A stretch of DNA of 64,000 nt, from positions 124,001-188,000 of the forward strand of contig JAHLKC010000008.1 of the NCBI GenBank assembly GCA_025449115.1, in the 5' to 3' direction. Positions 10,645-21,798 of this stretch are shown here, in pieces. Numbering within the stretch: position 1 is the stretch's first letter; each line of letters opens with the position of its first letter. Position numbers and translations under genes: made by a program. The notes under the pieces are model-generated. The model was not told the DNA's origin and ran no database searches. It saw only the letters and a program-made list of their open reading frames with translations. Source of the DNA: Chytridium lagenaria. Taxonomy: Eukaryota; Chytridiomycota; Chytridiomycetes; Chytridiales; Chytridiaceae.

Positions 10645-13006
10645 TCACAGTATGCTACAAGAACTCCCAACCCATCCACCACTCCCATCATCCCATCTCG
10701 CTACAACACCCCTCTCCTTCATCTCCTTCACCTCCTCCTCATCCTCCGACTCCTTCCCGTATCCCTCTCCCTCTCCTTCATCTCCTTCATCTCCTTCACC
10801 TCCTCATCCTCCTCCTCCTTCCCCTTATCCCTCTCCCTCTCCTTCCCCTTATCCCTCTCCCTCTCCTTCATCTCCTTCACCTCCTCCTCCTCCTCATCCT
10901 CCGACTCCTTCCCCGTATCCCTCTCCCTCTCCTTCATCTCCTCCTCCTCCTCCTCCCCTCATCCTCCTCCTCCTTCCCCATATCCCTCTCCCTCTCCTCC
11001 CTCCTCCTTTCCATCTCTTTCTCAAACTGCTCCAAACTTTGCACGCGATACGGTGCCTTCTTATTCCCGCTTCCCTTCCGCAACATCCTCAACGCTTTAA
11101 CCGCTTCCATTTCAACCGACACGTGCACGAAAAAAGACGTATCGCTGACGCGACGTAGAGACTGGAGTGGGATCGCGCGGGAGAGGAGATGGCGGTGAAG
11201 AATTGGGGTGGACCAATCACGGGGAGGTTGTGGAGGAAAAAGGTGTAGCTTGGGTCTTGGGGTTCTGTAACAAGAAAGAATTAAAATGTAAAGAGACAAA
11301 GAAGAAAATAAAAAACGGTAAAAGAAAATTGAATTAAACGAAAAGTCGCCTTCCCCCCAAAAAAAAAAGAAATCAAAACATACCTTCATCCTTCTCCAAA
11401 TCCAAAAACGCCGTCCCAGATCTCATAAGATACAACTTATTCCTAAACCTTGTCACAACCTCACTCTCAAACCACTCCTCCCCTGAATCCCCCGAATCCT
11501 CTACAATATATTTCACCATTCTTGCAAAACAACATCCCGTCACAAACGCATCATACCCAGCCTCATGAAACTTCGCCTCTAAGCTCGACCCGGTCTGCTG
11601 ATACCCCTCAAACCCTTCGGGAAAGACTAAGGAAATGAGTTGTTTAGAAAGGATAGAGATACTCAACTGAACTCTGGCCCTTCAAATGGCGTCTCTCCAC
11701 ACCTCTCATATAGCGCCTCCAAAAACGTCTTTTCGACAACACAATTCAACAACGGTGACGTTGATATCAATTTCGTGTCATAAACGCTAAAAACGTTAAA
11801 ATTCAAAAAAACCGGTAAACGATTTACATTGGGAATAACTCTGTCACCGACGTCTTGAATTCACTTAACGTTTTGGGAAGCGTTTTAAAAAACTTGTCGT
11901 ATGTGTGACAGAGGTCTTTTTTTGGTGGTTAAAAAAGGGTTAGGGAGAGGATTGTACCAAGCAGTAGGTTGTGACCGATAATAGGCTTCCCTGCTGACCG
12001 AGGATTTCCATGATACGCGTAAAACCTTTCATATGGTCAATCTGTGCAACATAAGAAAATAGTGTGATCAGCAATCGATGAAGACTGAACTACATACCAC
12101 ATCCAGCTCTACATTTTCTTCGTCGCTTAACCGTCTTAAACAACAGCTTCGACTTTACATCTTCAACTTCCAAGTAATCCGAGAACCTTACATTTATTTA
12201 AGCTCTACGAAAAAGAAAAAAAAAAAAAGAAAACACCCACCTTTTCTTCACCTCCGAAATAACCCTCTGTTTATTGTCCTCAGAGACTCTTACAAACGCG
12301 CACTTTTCACCCACACTCTCCATCACCCACTTATCCACCTTGTTACTACGAGGATTAGAGCCGTAAACGAGATAAACACTGCTACATAATCTTCTTTAAA
12401 AATCCTATACTCTTCTCGTTCACAGCTATCGTCGTCTTGACATGATGTCCCTTACCTTCCTTCTCCCTCATCACAGCTTCATCCGTCAAATTCAAATACG
12501 GAATTCCTAAAACCAAGATAAACATACACAAAAAAAAACCCTACACGACTCTCTCACCCTCATTCACCCACTTTGCAAAATCAAATCGATTCTTTGCCAA
12601 AACTCAAACGCGGACGGCTGCACCATAAACGTCTTTGAGGTGGGTTGCGCGCGACTCTCCTCACTCCCCGACCCCAACACCACCGTGGACGCTGGGAACA
12701 GTGGAAAGTTGAACGGTCTACAGGTGAAGGTTGTGGATGATGCTTTGGTGAAGGTGCAGAGACCGTATTGGACAAGGGAAAAATCGCGGGCGGAACGACG
12801 GGTGTTGGTGTAGCGGTGTGAAAGGGTGTCGGTGAGGTCTGGGCCATGGGCGCGGTCGCTGTGGAGGCCTGGAGAGGGTGAGAGGGTGAGGAGGGTGTGA
12901 GGCCGTTACCGGAGAGTTCGGTGTCGATGGAGATGAAGTCGGCGGATTCGATGGATGCTTTGATGAGGGGGAAGGATGACTCGAAATTGTGTCTATTGAT
13001 GTGCAT
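10645..13006 (-). CDS. PARN: Poly(A)-specific ribonuclease PARN
   Basis: DEDD-family 3' deadenylase acting on mRNA and small RNA tails. It starts MHINRHNFESSF at 13006 and shows the first catalytic pair in ISIDTELSG. Then follow SLVQYGLCTF, KNRFDFAKWVNEG, the GHNLLL block near 11975, LSEFKTSVTELFPM, YDTKLISTSPLLN, ERCGETPFEG and FHEAGYDAFVTGCCFARM with another catalytic Asp. An RRM-like region (PPRDWSTPILHRH to FVHVSVEMEAVKAL) is at 11240-11080. The order matches human PARN. The tail is an unusual Lys/Glu/Arg-rich repeat (KEMKERERDTGKESEDEEEE) encoded by a minisatellite, reaching a TGA at 10645-10647 once two short G runs are corrected. At least six introns are present. The next gene on the strand starts 209 bases beyond the stop. 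Confidence 0.88.
10710..10995. repeat. CT-rich coding minisatellite in the PARN tail
   Basis: Imperfect tandem repetition of words such as CTCCTTCATCTCCTTCACCT and CCTTATCCCTCTCCCTCTCC. Read on the minus strand it codes for repeats of KEMKERER, DKGKEREREK-like and ESEDEEEE blocks. Sister copies differ by single bases in G runs (GATACGGGGAAGG in one, GATACGGGAAGG in another), and the shorter copy breaks the frame. Confidence 0.85.
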
Positions 13007-13238
13007 GGTGGGAAGTCGACAAATTGTTGAAGCTTTCACGACATCAAAATTGCATGTATCTCAAGTTCCAGCCATCAAAGATGACTTTGATAGAGCAGGG
13101 ATAAAGGAGGTTGAGGGTTTTTTTCTTCAACTCCTTTGCGCAAAAGTGCTAATTCATTATATCATGACTGGTAAATGCGTGTGTATTGTATATATGTATG
13201 TAGAGAGCGCTGTCAACTGTACAAAGAACCTTTAAAAC

Positions 13239-13821
13239 TCAACACAACAAACTCCCCACAGAAATCCGCCTACCCGCCCTATCCCCCTCGACCCTTTTAT
13301 CACAAGTCGCTCTCGCAAGCATCATCAACCCCCCTTCCTCCTCAACCTTAATCCCCTTAATACACCTCTGCATCTCCTCAATATACTCAATAGCACATTG
13401 CAAAATCACCAACTTGTGCGGACTCTCTTGTCCCGCACAAGTGGGACTAATGCCTTCAAATGCATGATCTTATCGTTGATGCGTTCTCGGCGTCGTCGTT
13501 CAATGGCAGAGTGGGAGACTTTGCGGAGTTGGTCTCGTGTGGCCTTTTCTTCTGGCGAACGGGGTTTGCGACCGCGAGGTTTTGATTTTGCTGGTGGTGG
13601 GGAGGTGGAGAGAGCCGGGAGGGTGTGCGTGATGTTGTTGTTGAAGGAGGTGGCGAGTGGAATTGCGTGTCGGTAGAGTTGCTGTGGAGGTGTGCGAGCT
13701 GGTGTGAAAGCGCTTGATACATGATGTTTGGTGATGGTGGTGTGTTGTGGTGGTGGTGGTGGTGAGGAGTATCAGGAATGATGAAATGGTCTCTGTGATG
13801 TTGCTGTTGTTGGTGTATCAT
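13239..13821 (-). CDS. Basic helix-loop-helix transcription factor
   Basis: DNA-binding dimeric regulator. It starts MIHQQQQHHRDHF at 13821 with a run of His and Gln, then a Pro/Ser-rich region and a basic segment (KSKPRGRKPRSPEEK). The bHLH domain is clear: SHSAIERRRRERINDKIM as basic region and helix 1 (His-Glu-Arg positions of class B E-box binders), LKALVP, a loop, then HKLVILQCAIEYIEEMQ as helix 2. The frame changes inside the loop at the GGG of 13443-13445: as given, translation stops shortly after, but one added base joins the two helices exactly. The C-terminus ends RRISVGSLLC with a stop at 13239-13241. There is no intron. The target is unknown; the basic region resembles fungal phospholipid or glycolysis bHLH factors only in general terms. 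Confidence 0.85.
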
Positions 13822-14714
13822 TGAATCTTGATGCCTAATGATGGTGCAGAGCGTAGATTGAACTTTTATCGAACCCTGGGGGATGTTTGATATATTTATA
13901 CTCCTCTCCCCTCTATTTTATATTTACTCTCAAACGGTAAATAAATAAATATACATATAATAACTAATTATAAAATATCCATCCATCCATCGATCGTGCT
14001 GCGCATCATTCCCCACCTCACACACTCACACACTCACACACACACCCTCTCTCTCTCTGCCGCACGCCAAACTCTGTTTTTCTTATTTATCTTTCACATG
14101 GGCTTCAAAAAGCGTTTATTATTATTAATTCCCTTACATAAATATTAGAAGGATAAATAAACAAATGTGGCTTACATCATTTTAAAACTGGTCGTGTGTG
14201 ATGAAATTCAAACTATATTAAATAATTAGAAATCACAGCCCAAAAAGCCCCTTTTTTTCTCAAATGGTAATATTTTATTAATAATTAATTAATTAATTAA
14301 CTAATTAATTTGATGCTGCTGGCTGCATGCAAACCATTAAATTAAAAATTAATTTTTATGATATTAATATCACGTCATTACATATTTGCAACTGCCACCA
14401 AACAAAAGCATAGAGTCTTTTTTGTTTTTTAGCAGCCCATCAACTAATAAATAATAATAAATAATTCTTATCGCAAAAAGGCGTGTCAATAATAATTAAT
14501 AAGAATAATAAACAAAAAAGCCCCTCACATGAAAATGAAAAACAACAATAAAGCCACAATAGACAAACACTAAACTAAAATATTTATAGAAGCCTTGCCC
14601 AATAAATAAATATTAATTAATTACTATTAGACAACATGTGCCTCGATTCCTCATTATTAACCAACAAAACAATAACAACAACAACAACAAAAAACAGCAG
14701 AGGCTTCCACCCTT
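13822..14714. other. AT-rich intergenic region with simple repeats
   Basis: Likely promoter of the bHLH gene plus the 3' end of the VanZ-like gene. It contains (CA)n/(CT)n sequence at about 14020-14060, TTAA repeats at about 14277-14312, and many ATTAAT and AATAAA words. Short open frames are Asn/Thr simple-sequence artefacts. No RNA gene was recognised. Confidence 0.4.
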
Positions 14715-15671
14715 TCATCTTTCTTTCCTCCCTGCAAAAGCCCTATCAAGTTCATCCACATCTTCAGTCACCACGACCACAGCCGAATCCTCCTCATCTT
14801 CCCCTTCCACCCGTCCTTCTTCTTCTTCGCAACTCCTCTTCATTAGAGGGTAACGCCGTGTAGGTTGATAAGGAATCCATTGACCGCGTTTCATGGTACG
14901 GGAGCGCAAGGTCTCGATAATGATGCAGAGGGTGATGCCTGTTGACATTCCTAAAAGATTTGCCTGAGACGTGTGAGAGGGTGAGGATGAGGGAGATACT
15001 TACGTAAATGTCTTTAATGTCGAATTCATGGACTTTGGTTCCGAAATGAATAAGTTCCGATACGAATGAATGGTTTGGAGTCGAATATAAGCGTAAGAGG
15101 TAGCGTAGGCGGTTAATCATTGGAGCATACAGTAGAGGTAGCGTAGGCGGTTAATCATTGGAGCCAAGTGACGGATGCCGCATCCGTGCATTCAATGAGA
15201 TCCGAAAGAGAGGAATGTGGAGAGTAGTAGCGGTAGTTGAGGGTAGGCGCACATGAGAGCCAATGGACACATGCCGTGCATCCGAAAGAAAGCCGTGGTT
15301 GTAAAAATAAGAATTAAACAACACAAAGTTTAGTATACGTTAAAAACGGCATTAACCACACCCTCTTCTTTTCCACACCCAAAACGCCCCCACTTACAAC
15401 CTAAACTCACCGGAAACCATCCTCTGCACAATCTCACTCCCAACTGCAACCCCACCAACCCCAATTCCAGTTATAACCGCACTCGCCCCCGTCTTCATCT
15501 CCCCACATAAAAACACGCTCATGCTAATCCCGCAAATCCAGCATAATGCAGAGCCTTGTCGTTCCTCAATAGGGGTGGGATGAAGGGGAGGACGTTTTCA
15601 GAGGGTGAGAAACCGGCGATGGCAAGAAAAAGGATGAGGATGAGGGTTGTGGCTACGGCGGTGAAACGCAT
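14715..15671 (-). CDS. VanZ-like family membrane protein
   Basis: Small membrane protein of the kind found in fungi with a VanZ-like core; its biochemical role is not established. Exon 1 from the ATG at 15669-15671 encodes a hydrophobic N-terminal helix (TTLILILFLAIAGF), then NDKALHYAGFAG, and, after a one-base frame change at GCGGGATT, VITGIGVGGVAVGSEIVQRM. A second exon gives VHEFDIKDIY (donor GTAAGT). A third begins ANLLGMSTGITLCIIIETL and ends with a basic then acidic tail (MKRGQWIPYQPTRR, EEEEGRVEGEDEEDS, DVDELDRAFAGRKER). The order NDK-LH, GSE-Q, EFD--D, ANLLG is the VanZ signature. The first intron carries a 31-base direct duplication. Confidence 0.7.
15096..15164. repeat. 31-base direct repeat, two copies
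   Basis: The 31 bases 15096-15126 recur identically at 15134-15164, offset 38. The repeat lies within or next to the first intron of the VanZ-like gene. Related but diverged words (ATCCGAAAGA, GTGCATTC/GTGCATCC) recur up to about 15300, which suggests a small cluster of local duplications. Confidence 0.85.
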
Positions 15672-15927
15672 GAAAGGAAATGATGGTGATCGATGATGGG
15701 ATGAGGGATCAATGGGTTGGAGGTTATGAAGGATGATGGGGGTTGGCTGTGTGCACCATGCAATAACCCTAACTTATCACAGCACTACCCCAATAGATAC
15801 AGCTCTAATTTCTTATAATAAAACCCCCTCGGTTGTTGGATGATCGGTTAGTGTAAGTCTGCGAATGTGGACTCTGGTTATGTTGCAACAGGAACAGTGG
15901 TATGGTAATTAGATCTTCAAGGGAGGT

Positions 15928-18392
15928 ATGGAGAAAGGTCTAGCTTCCAACCTGAATTTTGAAAAACTTGCAAAGGACAAACAGCAGGTACAGAACTTCG
16001 CCTTCGCCATCATCAGTGGGGGAATCCCAACCATGTCGACACCCATCAAGACCAACCCCCACAAGTTTGTGCGGCTTCCCTTACCCACCACATATCCCTC
16101 CACATGGACCCCACCGCCAACCCCTGCTTCAGAAGCCGACGGTATGAATCAAATGCGAGGGGATGCTTATACTTTGACAGACTTTGAGCTTGCGAATGAG
16201 GAGTTTCAAGAAACCGCGAGAGTGTTGTTTAAGGATGAGATACGGGAAATGGAGGGAGAAGGGTTAGGTGAGTGCATTCATTCACGATCCTCTAAACTCA
16301 TGCATCACTCTCGATCACAGTCAGTCGGATACCTGCCTCCACCTCAACACCACAAAACAAGGCAGCAATCAATACCAATCCATTATCCGGTGCAAAGACT
16401 GCCGTCAGATCCTCAGTAAAACAGTCCACCCGAAACCTGCTTTCAAGTTGTCTGTTCATTGCGCACACACTACGACGACGCGGGAGGGGAGTAATCAGTA
16501 TTATGAGAGGATCAAGTGTAAGGATTGCGGGGTGTTGTTGAAAAGGAATAAGGTTGTGAAAAGAAGGGTGGGAAAGAGTGTGCGCATGAAAAAGTGACGA
16601 GGATGGGGAGGAGTCAGGTTGTGGAGAAAGTGAGGTGTGATGAATGTGGGGTTGTGGTGGAGAAACAGAGAGAGGAGGTAGTGGCGGTCGGTTCTGATAA
16701 TGTTGTGGGAGCTGTGGAAGTGTTGGGGAAGGAGGTGGAGAAGGTTTCTATTGGGAAAAAGTCGACTTGTCTGATACCAACTGCAGGTGAGAGATATATA
16801 TCTTGTTTTCTTGTTAAGATGCTAATCCTTTTCTCTATAAAAGGATGCACCCACACAAACATTGCAAAAGCAGGTTCAAACCAGCATGTATCCCGTGAGA
16901 AGTGCTTGGATTGCGGAGCGTATTCGACGGAATGGGCCAACCCCAAGGATAGGATGAATGGCGTTCAGGGTTTCGCTTTGGAACAGAGTCCCATTGTTAT
17001 GGCCGCATCTCGTGGGGCGGAAACTGTGGTGACGGTGTCGACAGAGAGTTGTACCCATCCTAATCAAAGGAGGAGGCGTGAAAGGAGTGGAGTGGATGGC
17101 ATTTTCGAGACTTGTCTTGATTGTCACGTTCAGTTGAGGGGAGGCTGTCAAGGCTTTAACGACTGGGCAAGAAATCATTGCGCCTACAACGCCACCAGCA
17201 ACGCCGTTTACTCCTACACCTGCTTACCTTGTTCAGGCGTCACCAGCAACACCGTTAACCCCTACACCTGCTTACCTTGTTCAGGCGTCAACGTGTGCTC
17301 ACATACGCAAATCTCGTAGAGGGACAAACCAATCTCACGTCCAAGAAACATGTCTTGACTGTGGGTCGTTGTTTTTTAAATTGGAGAGACCCCGGTTCAC
17401 GTATGACTGGTATCGAGAAACTCGGATTTAAGGCGATGCCGTCTGCGCAAAGTCCCAAAACATCGTCTCCGTCCTTGTATTCGCCGAAAACACCAACCAC
17501 GCCATCACCCTCCCCTGCTGTTTCCTCTATATCGGATTTGCCGCAAGCACCTGTGACGCCTTCACCCTCCTCCTCCTCCGTGACGGTTTTAGCACAAACA
17601 CCAAGGACGCCATCGCCTTCACCGTCACCGTCCCCGCAAACACCCTTGGCGATTGGGAAGGATACGTGCCAGCATGTGAATATTTCGATGAGAGGGTCAA
17701 ATCAGTATCAGACGAAAAAGACGTGTATTGATTGCAAACAAGTCCTTTGTGTTGTCAAGCGTGTCGCGACACCTGTGAAGGAAGACGTATCTACAATAGC
17801 GACAACGAAAAACATATTGATGACTCCTACGACTCTTGTGGCTGACAAGACTCGAGGTGTCACGACATCCAAGGCGACACCTTCCACTCCTACGCGTATC
17901 AACGTTGGAGATTCTTTAAGGTTTATTCAAAACACCCCATCAACCGCCGTGGCCGTGCCTGTTTACACTGATCCTGCGACACCCTCCACTCCAACGCCAC
18001 TGAGCCATTCCCAAAACCCCCCTACATCGCAACCCCTTAAAACCAACGCAAGGCTTCTTGATCCCAGTACATGTGGTCACAAGCGTTTGATGGATGCAGG
18101 GGATGACGGGAATGATAAAGTATGTCGTGATTGTGGGGATATGTTTGGGGATTGTATTAAAAAGGAAGAGGAGGAGGTGCCTTTACGAAAGTCGCGGTAT
18201 CCGATTGATAAGGGATGTTTACCGTTGTCTACGCCTGCTGTTGTTGAGAATGTGGGGAATGTGAAAAGGGAGAGTAGAGTTGAAGAAGAGGTTTGCCAGC
18301 ATTTGAGGACGAGTAAGAAGGGAAGTAATAAGTATGTGATGCGCGTCAAGTGTGTGGATTGTGAGGAGGTGTTGGTGGATGATCGGAAATGA
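15928..18392 (+). CDS. Nine-repeat Cys/His protein with C-x-H...GSN...C-x-D-C motifs
   Basis: I do not recognise the family. After a leader (MEKGLASNLNFEKLAKDKQ) and an intron near 16268-16324, nine units of about 23 residues occur at 16334, 16460, 16579, 16846, 17050, 17294, 17667, 18072 and 18294. A typical unit reads CQHLRTSKKGSN then six or seven residues then KCVDC. The C-x-H and C-x2-C pairs would make a treble-clef-like or ribbon zinc site. Linkers are Pro/Thr/Ser-rich (ATPFTPTPAYLVQAS twice). Unit 5 lacks GSN, and unit 8 has GDD instead. Some units are followed by W-x-(N/D)P-x-(D/S)RM-x-G. Frame changes near 16570, 17170 and 17385 restore units when corrected. An intron at 16786-16843 precedes unit 4. 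Binding of nucleic acid or protein is only inferred. Confidence 0.7.
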
Positions 18393-19440
18393 AGGTGAAG
18401 CGTTTTGTGAAGGATTGGTTATTCTTCTTGCATGCATGCATATCGTAAGGAAAATGAAATGTGTAGTATTTTGATGCGTAATAAATGTTGCTGTAGTTCT
18501 GTACATATGTATGTCTGTACCTATTTTATTAACATATTTTTCGTTAGATATACATGCATAGTAATAATAGTTACGTACATATACAGGTAGGTTATTGCAT
18601 TATATCAGGGTTGTATTTATGAATACCTGTAATTTTTAAAGAAAATGCTTGCGTTATGTACAAGAAAGAAATAGAATTAAACAAATGTAAAGAGAACCAT
18701 AACGTGCTCAGCAGGTGACGAGAAACACCACGTTGAATAGAAAAGATCATGTGGCGAAACAGAAATCGCTCGCTCGTCAACAGCCTCACAAAGAAGCTCG
18801 TGTTGCTGATACACACGTTAAGAGTCGAAAACAAAGGGGATGAAAACATAACTACGCGTAGAACAGGCGTCCTGATGTTTCAGGCGTGTTGCTCACGAGC
18901 AAGGATGGCTGCAGCAGGGGTAAAGGAGTGCATCTGGGATAATAAATACCTGTTTTATGAAAGGACAGAGAGGGGTTAAAAGTGGGGCTGAATAAGTAAA
19001 TAAATAATAAAAAGATCTGTTTTGAAGTTTATTTTTTTATTATTTTTGTTATTACCTATTTTGATCATTGTACTACAGTGTGTAACTATATTTTTCTGTA
19101 GAGGTTTGTCATGTCTTTTTTTCTTTGTCTGTTTTTTTGTCTTCTGGAAGGTCCACTCTTAAATATATTTATTATTTTTTAGTATTATTTTGTTGTAATA
19201 CAAAGGGGTAGTATTTACATCCACTCCTTTCTACCGTCATCGTCGACAGTCGTCGTCGTCGTCGTCGTCGTCATCATCATCATCATCATCCATCATCATT
19301 CGTGCTGTTGTTGTTGTGTCGTCGTTGTCAAATCCATCATTCACTCATCCATTCATACATCCATACATCCCTATCATCAGATCTTATCTTAATTCATTAA
19401 TTCCATCACTACTACATTCTAATCCAGTTGGACACAAGTA
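18393..19440. other. Intergenic region, no gene seen
   Basis: AT-rich spacer between two plus-strand genes. Open frames on either strand here lack motifs and splice context. Apart from a trinucleotide microsatellite near its end, nothing was recognised. The last 200 bases, with repeated CATCCATT/CATACATCC words, are the probable promoter and 5' UTR of the downstream membrane protein gene. Confidence 0.4.
19251..19300. repeat. (CGT)n/(CAT)n trinucleotide microsatellite
   Basis: About seven CGT units run directly into about six CAT units, followed by imperfect CATCAT words. It is non-coding and lies 140 bases upstream of the next start codon. Confidence 0.95.
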
Positions 19441-21798
19441 ATGGATCCAAATCAGAGAGCTCCATCCCCTTACCAACAAGGGCAACCAACCACAACAGCA
19501 GTATAGGCCGCATCCGCAACAGCAACAGCAGCATGCCTATCCTCCAACATTACAACCAGCAACAGCAGCAGCAGAACCGACTTGCTCCAAATAATGCCAA
19601 CAACAATTTCACTGCAGCTCCCCTCGCATGAAGAGTCTGCCTTCAACTTCACCTCCTCCCCCGCAACATCAAAACCCTCTACCACCTCCCATCCAGCAGC
19701 AGTATCCTCAAAATCAGCAACCATACAGCGCTGCCGCATACCGCCCCGCTCCTGGTCCTCCTCAATCTCAATCCGTCTTGTACCCTCAAAACCAACAACC
19801 CTATGGCGGAGGAAGAAGTCCATCACCAAAACCCACAACAACAGCGGTTATCTCCTATTCCACCTTCAGGAATGCAGCAACAACCCTATGCACCTGGACC
19901 ACTTGGACAATACCCTCAACAACAACGTCCTATGTTCCAAATGGGTACCCCGCTCAACCTGCCCCCTCCTCGCCGGTGGGAACCACACGGCACCTAATTA
20001 CCCCAACGTCTACCGCCCACCTCCTCAACCCAACACCCATACCCTAATGGTCCCTCTCCTTCCAACAAGGATACTACCGTGCTCCATCCCCGCAACCCCC
20101 TCCTCACTACCCTCCCGTCCCTCAACCCTCCTACGGCATTGCACCTCCACCTCCCCCAGGTCCATACCACAACTACGGGCCAGCGCAACCTCAAAGGCCC
20201 ATCGCTCCTCTCCCACCCCCTCCTCCGCCGTCGTCACGCGCAGATTACTTTGGAAGACCGCATCATATATGCCCGGTGCTCCTGATGATTCTGCGGTATC
20301 GTTGCAGAGTTTGGCGCATGCGCAAAAGATGGGGACTGTTGGGAAAGATGGTCATGGTGGGGAGGAGGGGACTGAAGGGCCGCGTTAGGTTCAAAGAAGA
20401 CGGTGTTCCAAAAGTTGATTCCGTGAGTGGATGGTCGCTTCATTCTTTGTCGCGATATTATTTTATCTAATCGCCCTTGTTGCTTTTTATAGTCAGGACG
20501 ATCAGGACTCCAGAGCAACTTGGTCAAAGATTACGCTTTTCAGTGCGCTTGCCGTGTGGCTTACTTGGTAAATATTTTTTCCTCCTCTTCTATTTATCTT
20601 TCTGTTCTTGCCATTAAAAAAATATATTAACATCTTGCTGCAACTATAGTTTATCCTTCAAAGTATTGTCATTCAGAAACTCAAATCTTCTTCATGTACA
20701 AAACATATATGACAGTGTAACGTTCCCAGAGAGTCTTAGGGCAAACTTGGTGTACAGCTCCTCCTTTTACCTTGCCATCATTTTCGGTGCCTTCACCACA
20801 TGGGACGCGATTCTGTGAGTAAACGCTTTTATCCTTTCCCCCCCCAAAAATGCTTTTTTTTTTGACACCCTTTCTCAGTCAACAAAACCTTGTCCAAGTT
20901 CTTGCCATCGTCGCCTACAATTGTGGCATGTTTATCTTCACCGTCATCCAGTACCAACAATACAGTCCACGCTGTCCACTGATAACGCCTCGACCAAACC
21001 GGGTGATGGGAATGTGTCGATTTTGAGGGGCGTGCAGATTATGCTTATTTTGTTGACGTTGGTGTGGTGGCTTTGTACGGGGTTCTTTACGTACCGGTTG
21101 TATCAGGAGTTTACTTGGAGTATTTATAGGAGGATTGGTGGGGATATAAAGTTGGAGGCTGGTGAGTTTTGATTTTTTTGTTTTGCGCGTTGTTTGGGAT
21201 GAGTGGATTTGCTAACTATGTTATTATTTTTTTATATTTTTTATGTAGATTACAAGAATTACCACATCTTCTTACTATGCATCAAAATTCTCTTTTCTTT
21301 ACCACTATCTTCCTTACCCTAATCTTTGTAAGCTACATCTACTTTTTCATTCATACGCATCCCTTTACAAGAAACCTCTAACACTACTTTTATCACCATC
21401 ATCAAAAAAAAGGTCATGGTCCAAGCGAAATGCTGGTCATGGGCCTAACCATCGCCATCGGCATCCCCTTGGTCTCACCACTTCATCTGCGCCTACTACG
21501 GTGTCCGTCGTGAAGACTCTCGTCTCCTTACCGGCTCCTTCTTCTCCGCCCTCATCCTCCTCGGCTACGTAGAGTGTGCACGGATTTTCCGCATGTACGA
21601 TACCCGACTCGAGACAACGGTATCCCCTCACACGGCAGTACACGAGGATCAAGACGCCTGCGACTTTTTTGGAGTGATGGCGATTATCTTGTTGTTGGGG
21701 CTTGTGTGTTTGTGTGGATTAGTGTGAATTCGTTTAAAGGAGGGTTGAAGCAGTTGTTGGCGCAGTTGAGGAAGAATGCGCCGCTGTGCCTCAATTGA
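19441..21798 (+). CDS. UPF0658-type Golgi membrane protein with Pro/Gln-rich N-terminus
   Basis: Fungal multi-pass membrane protein of unknown biochemical role; the family is annotated at the Golgi. It starts MDPNQRAPSPYQQG at 19441. A long disordered Pro/Gln/Tyr region follows (QQQYRPHPQQQQQ, SVLYPQNQQPYGGG, SYGIAPPPPPGPYHNYG) whose reading frame shifts several times. Family-specific sequence begins around 20650: FPESLRANLVYSSSFYLAII, QNLVQVLAIVAYNCGMFIFT, ILLTLVWWLCTGFFTYRLYQ, EFTWSIYRRIGGDIKLE, DYKNYHIFLLCIKILF, YYGVRREDSRLLTGSFF, YVECARIFRMYDTRLE, and a last hydrophobic helix FFGVMAIILLLGLVCLCG with NSFKGGLKQLL after it. Introns lie near 20575-20650, 20814-20880, 21161-21248 and 21330-21413. 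The stop is at 21796-21798. Confidence 0.75.

Noticed and set aside
10622..11158. Long plus-strand Pro/Ser ORFs opposite the PARN tail
   Set aside because: They are translations of the CT-rich minisatellite on the wrong strand; the minus strand carries the conserved PARN sequence leading into it.
14636..14863. Plus-strand Thr/Asn- and Ser-rich ORFs
   Set aside because: They are simple-sequence frames overlapping the conserved VanZ-like exon on the minus strand.
18592..18849. Minus-strand 85-codon ORF in the spacer
   Set aside because: It has no motif, no splice context and no neighbour support.
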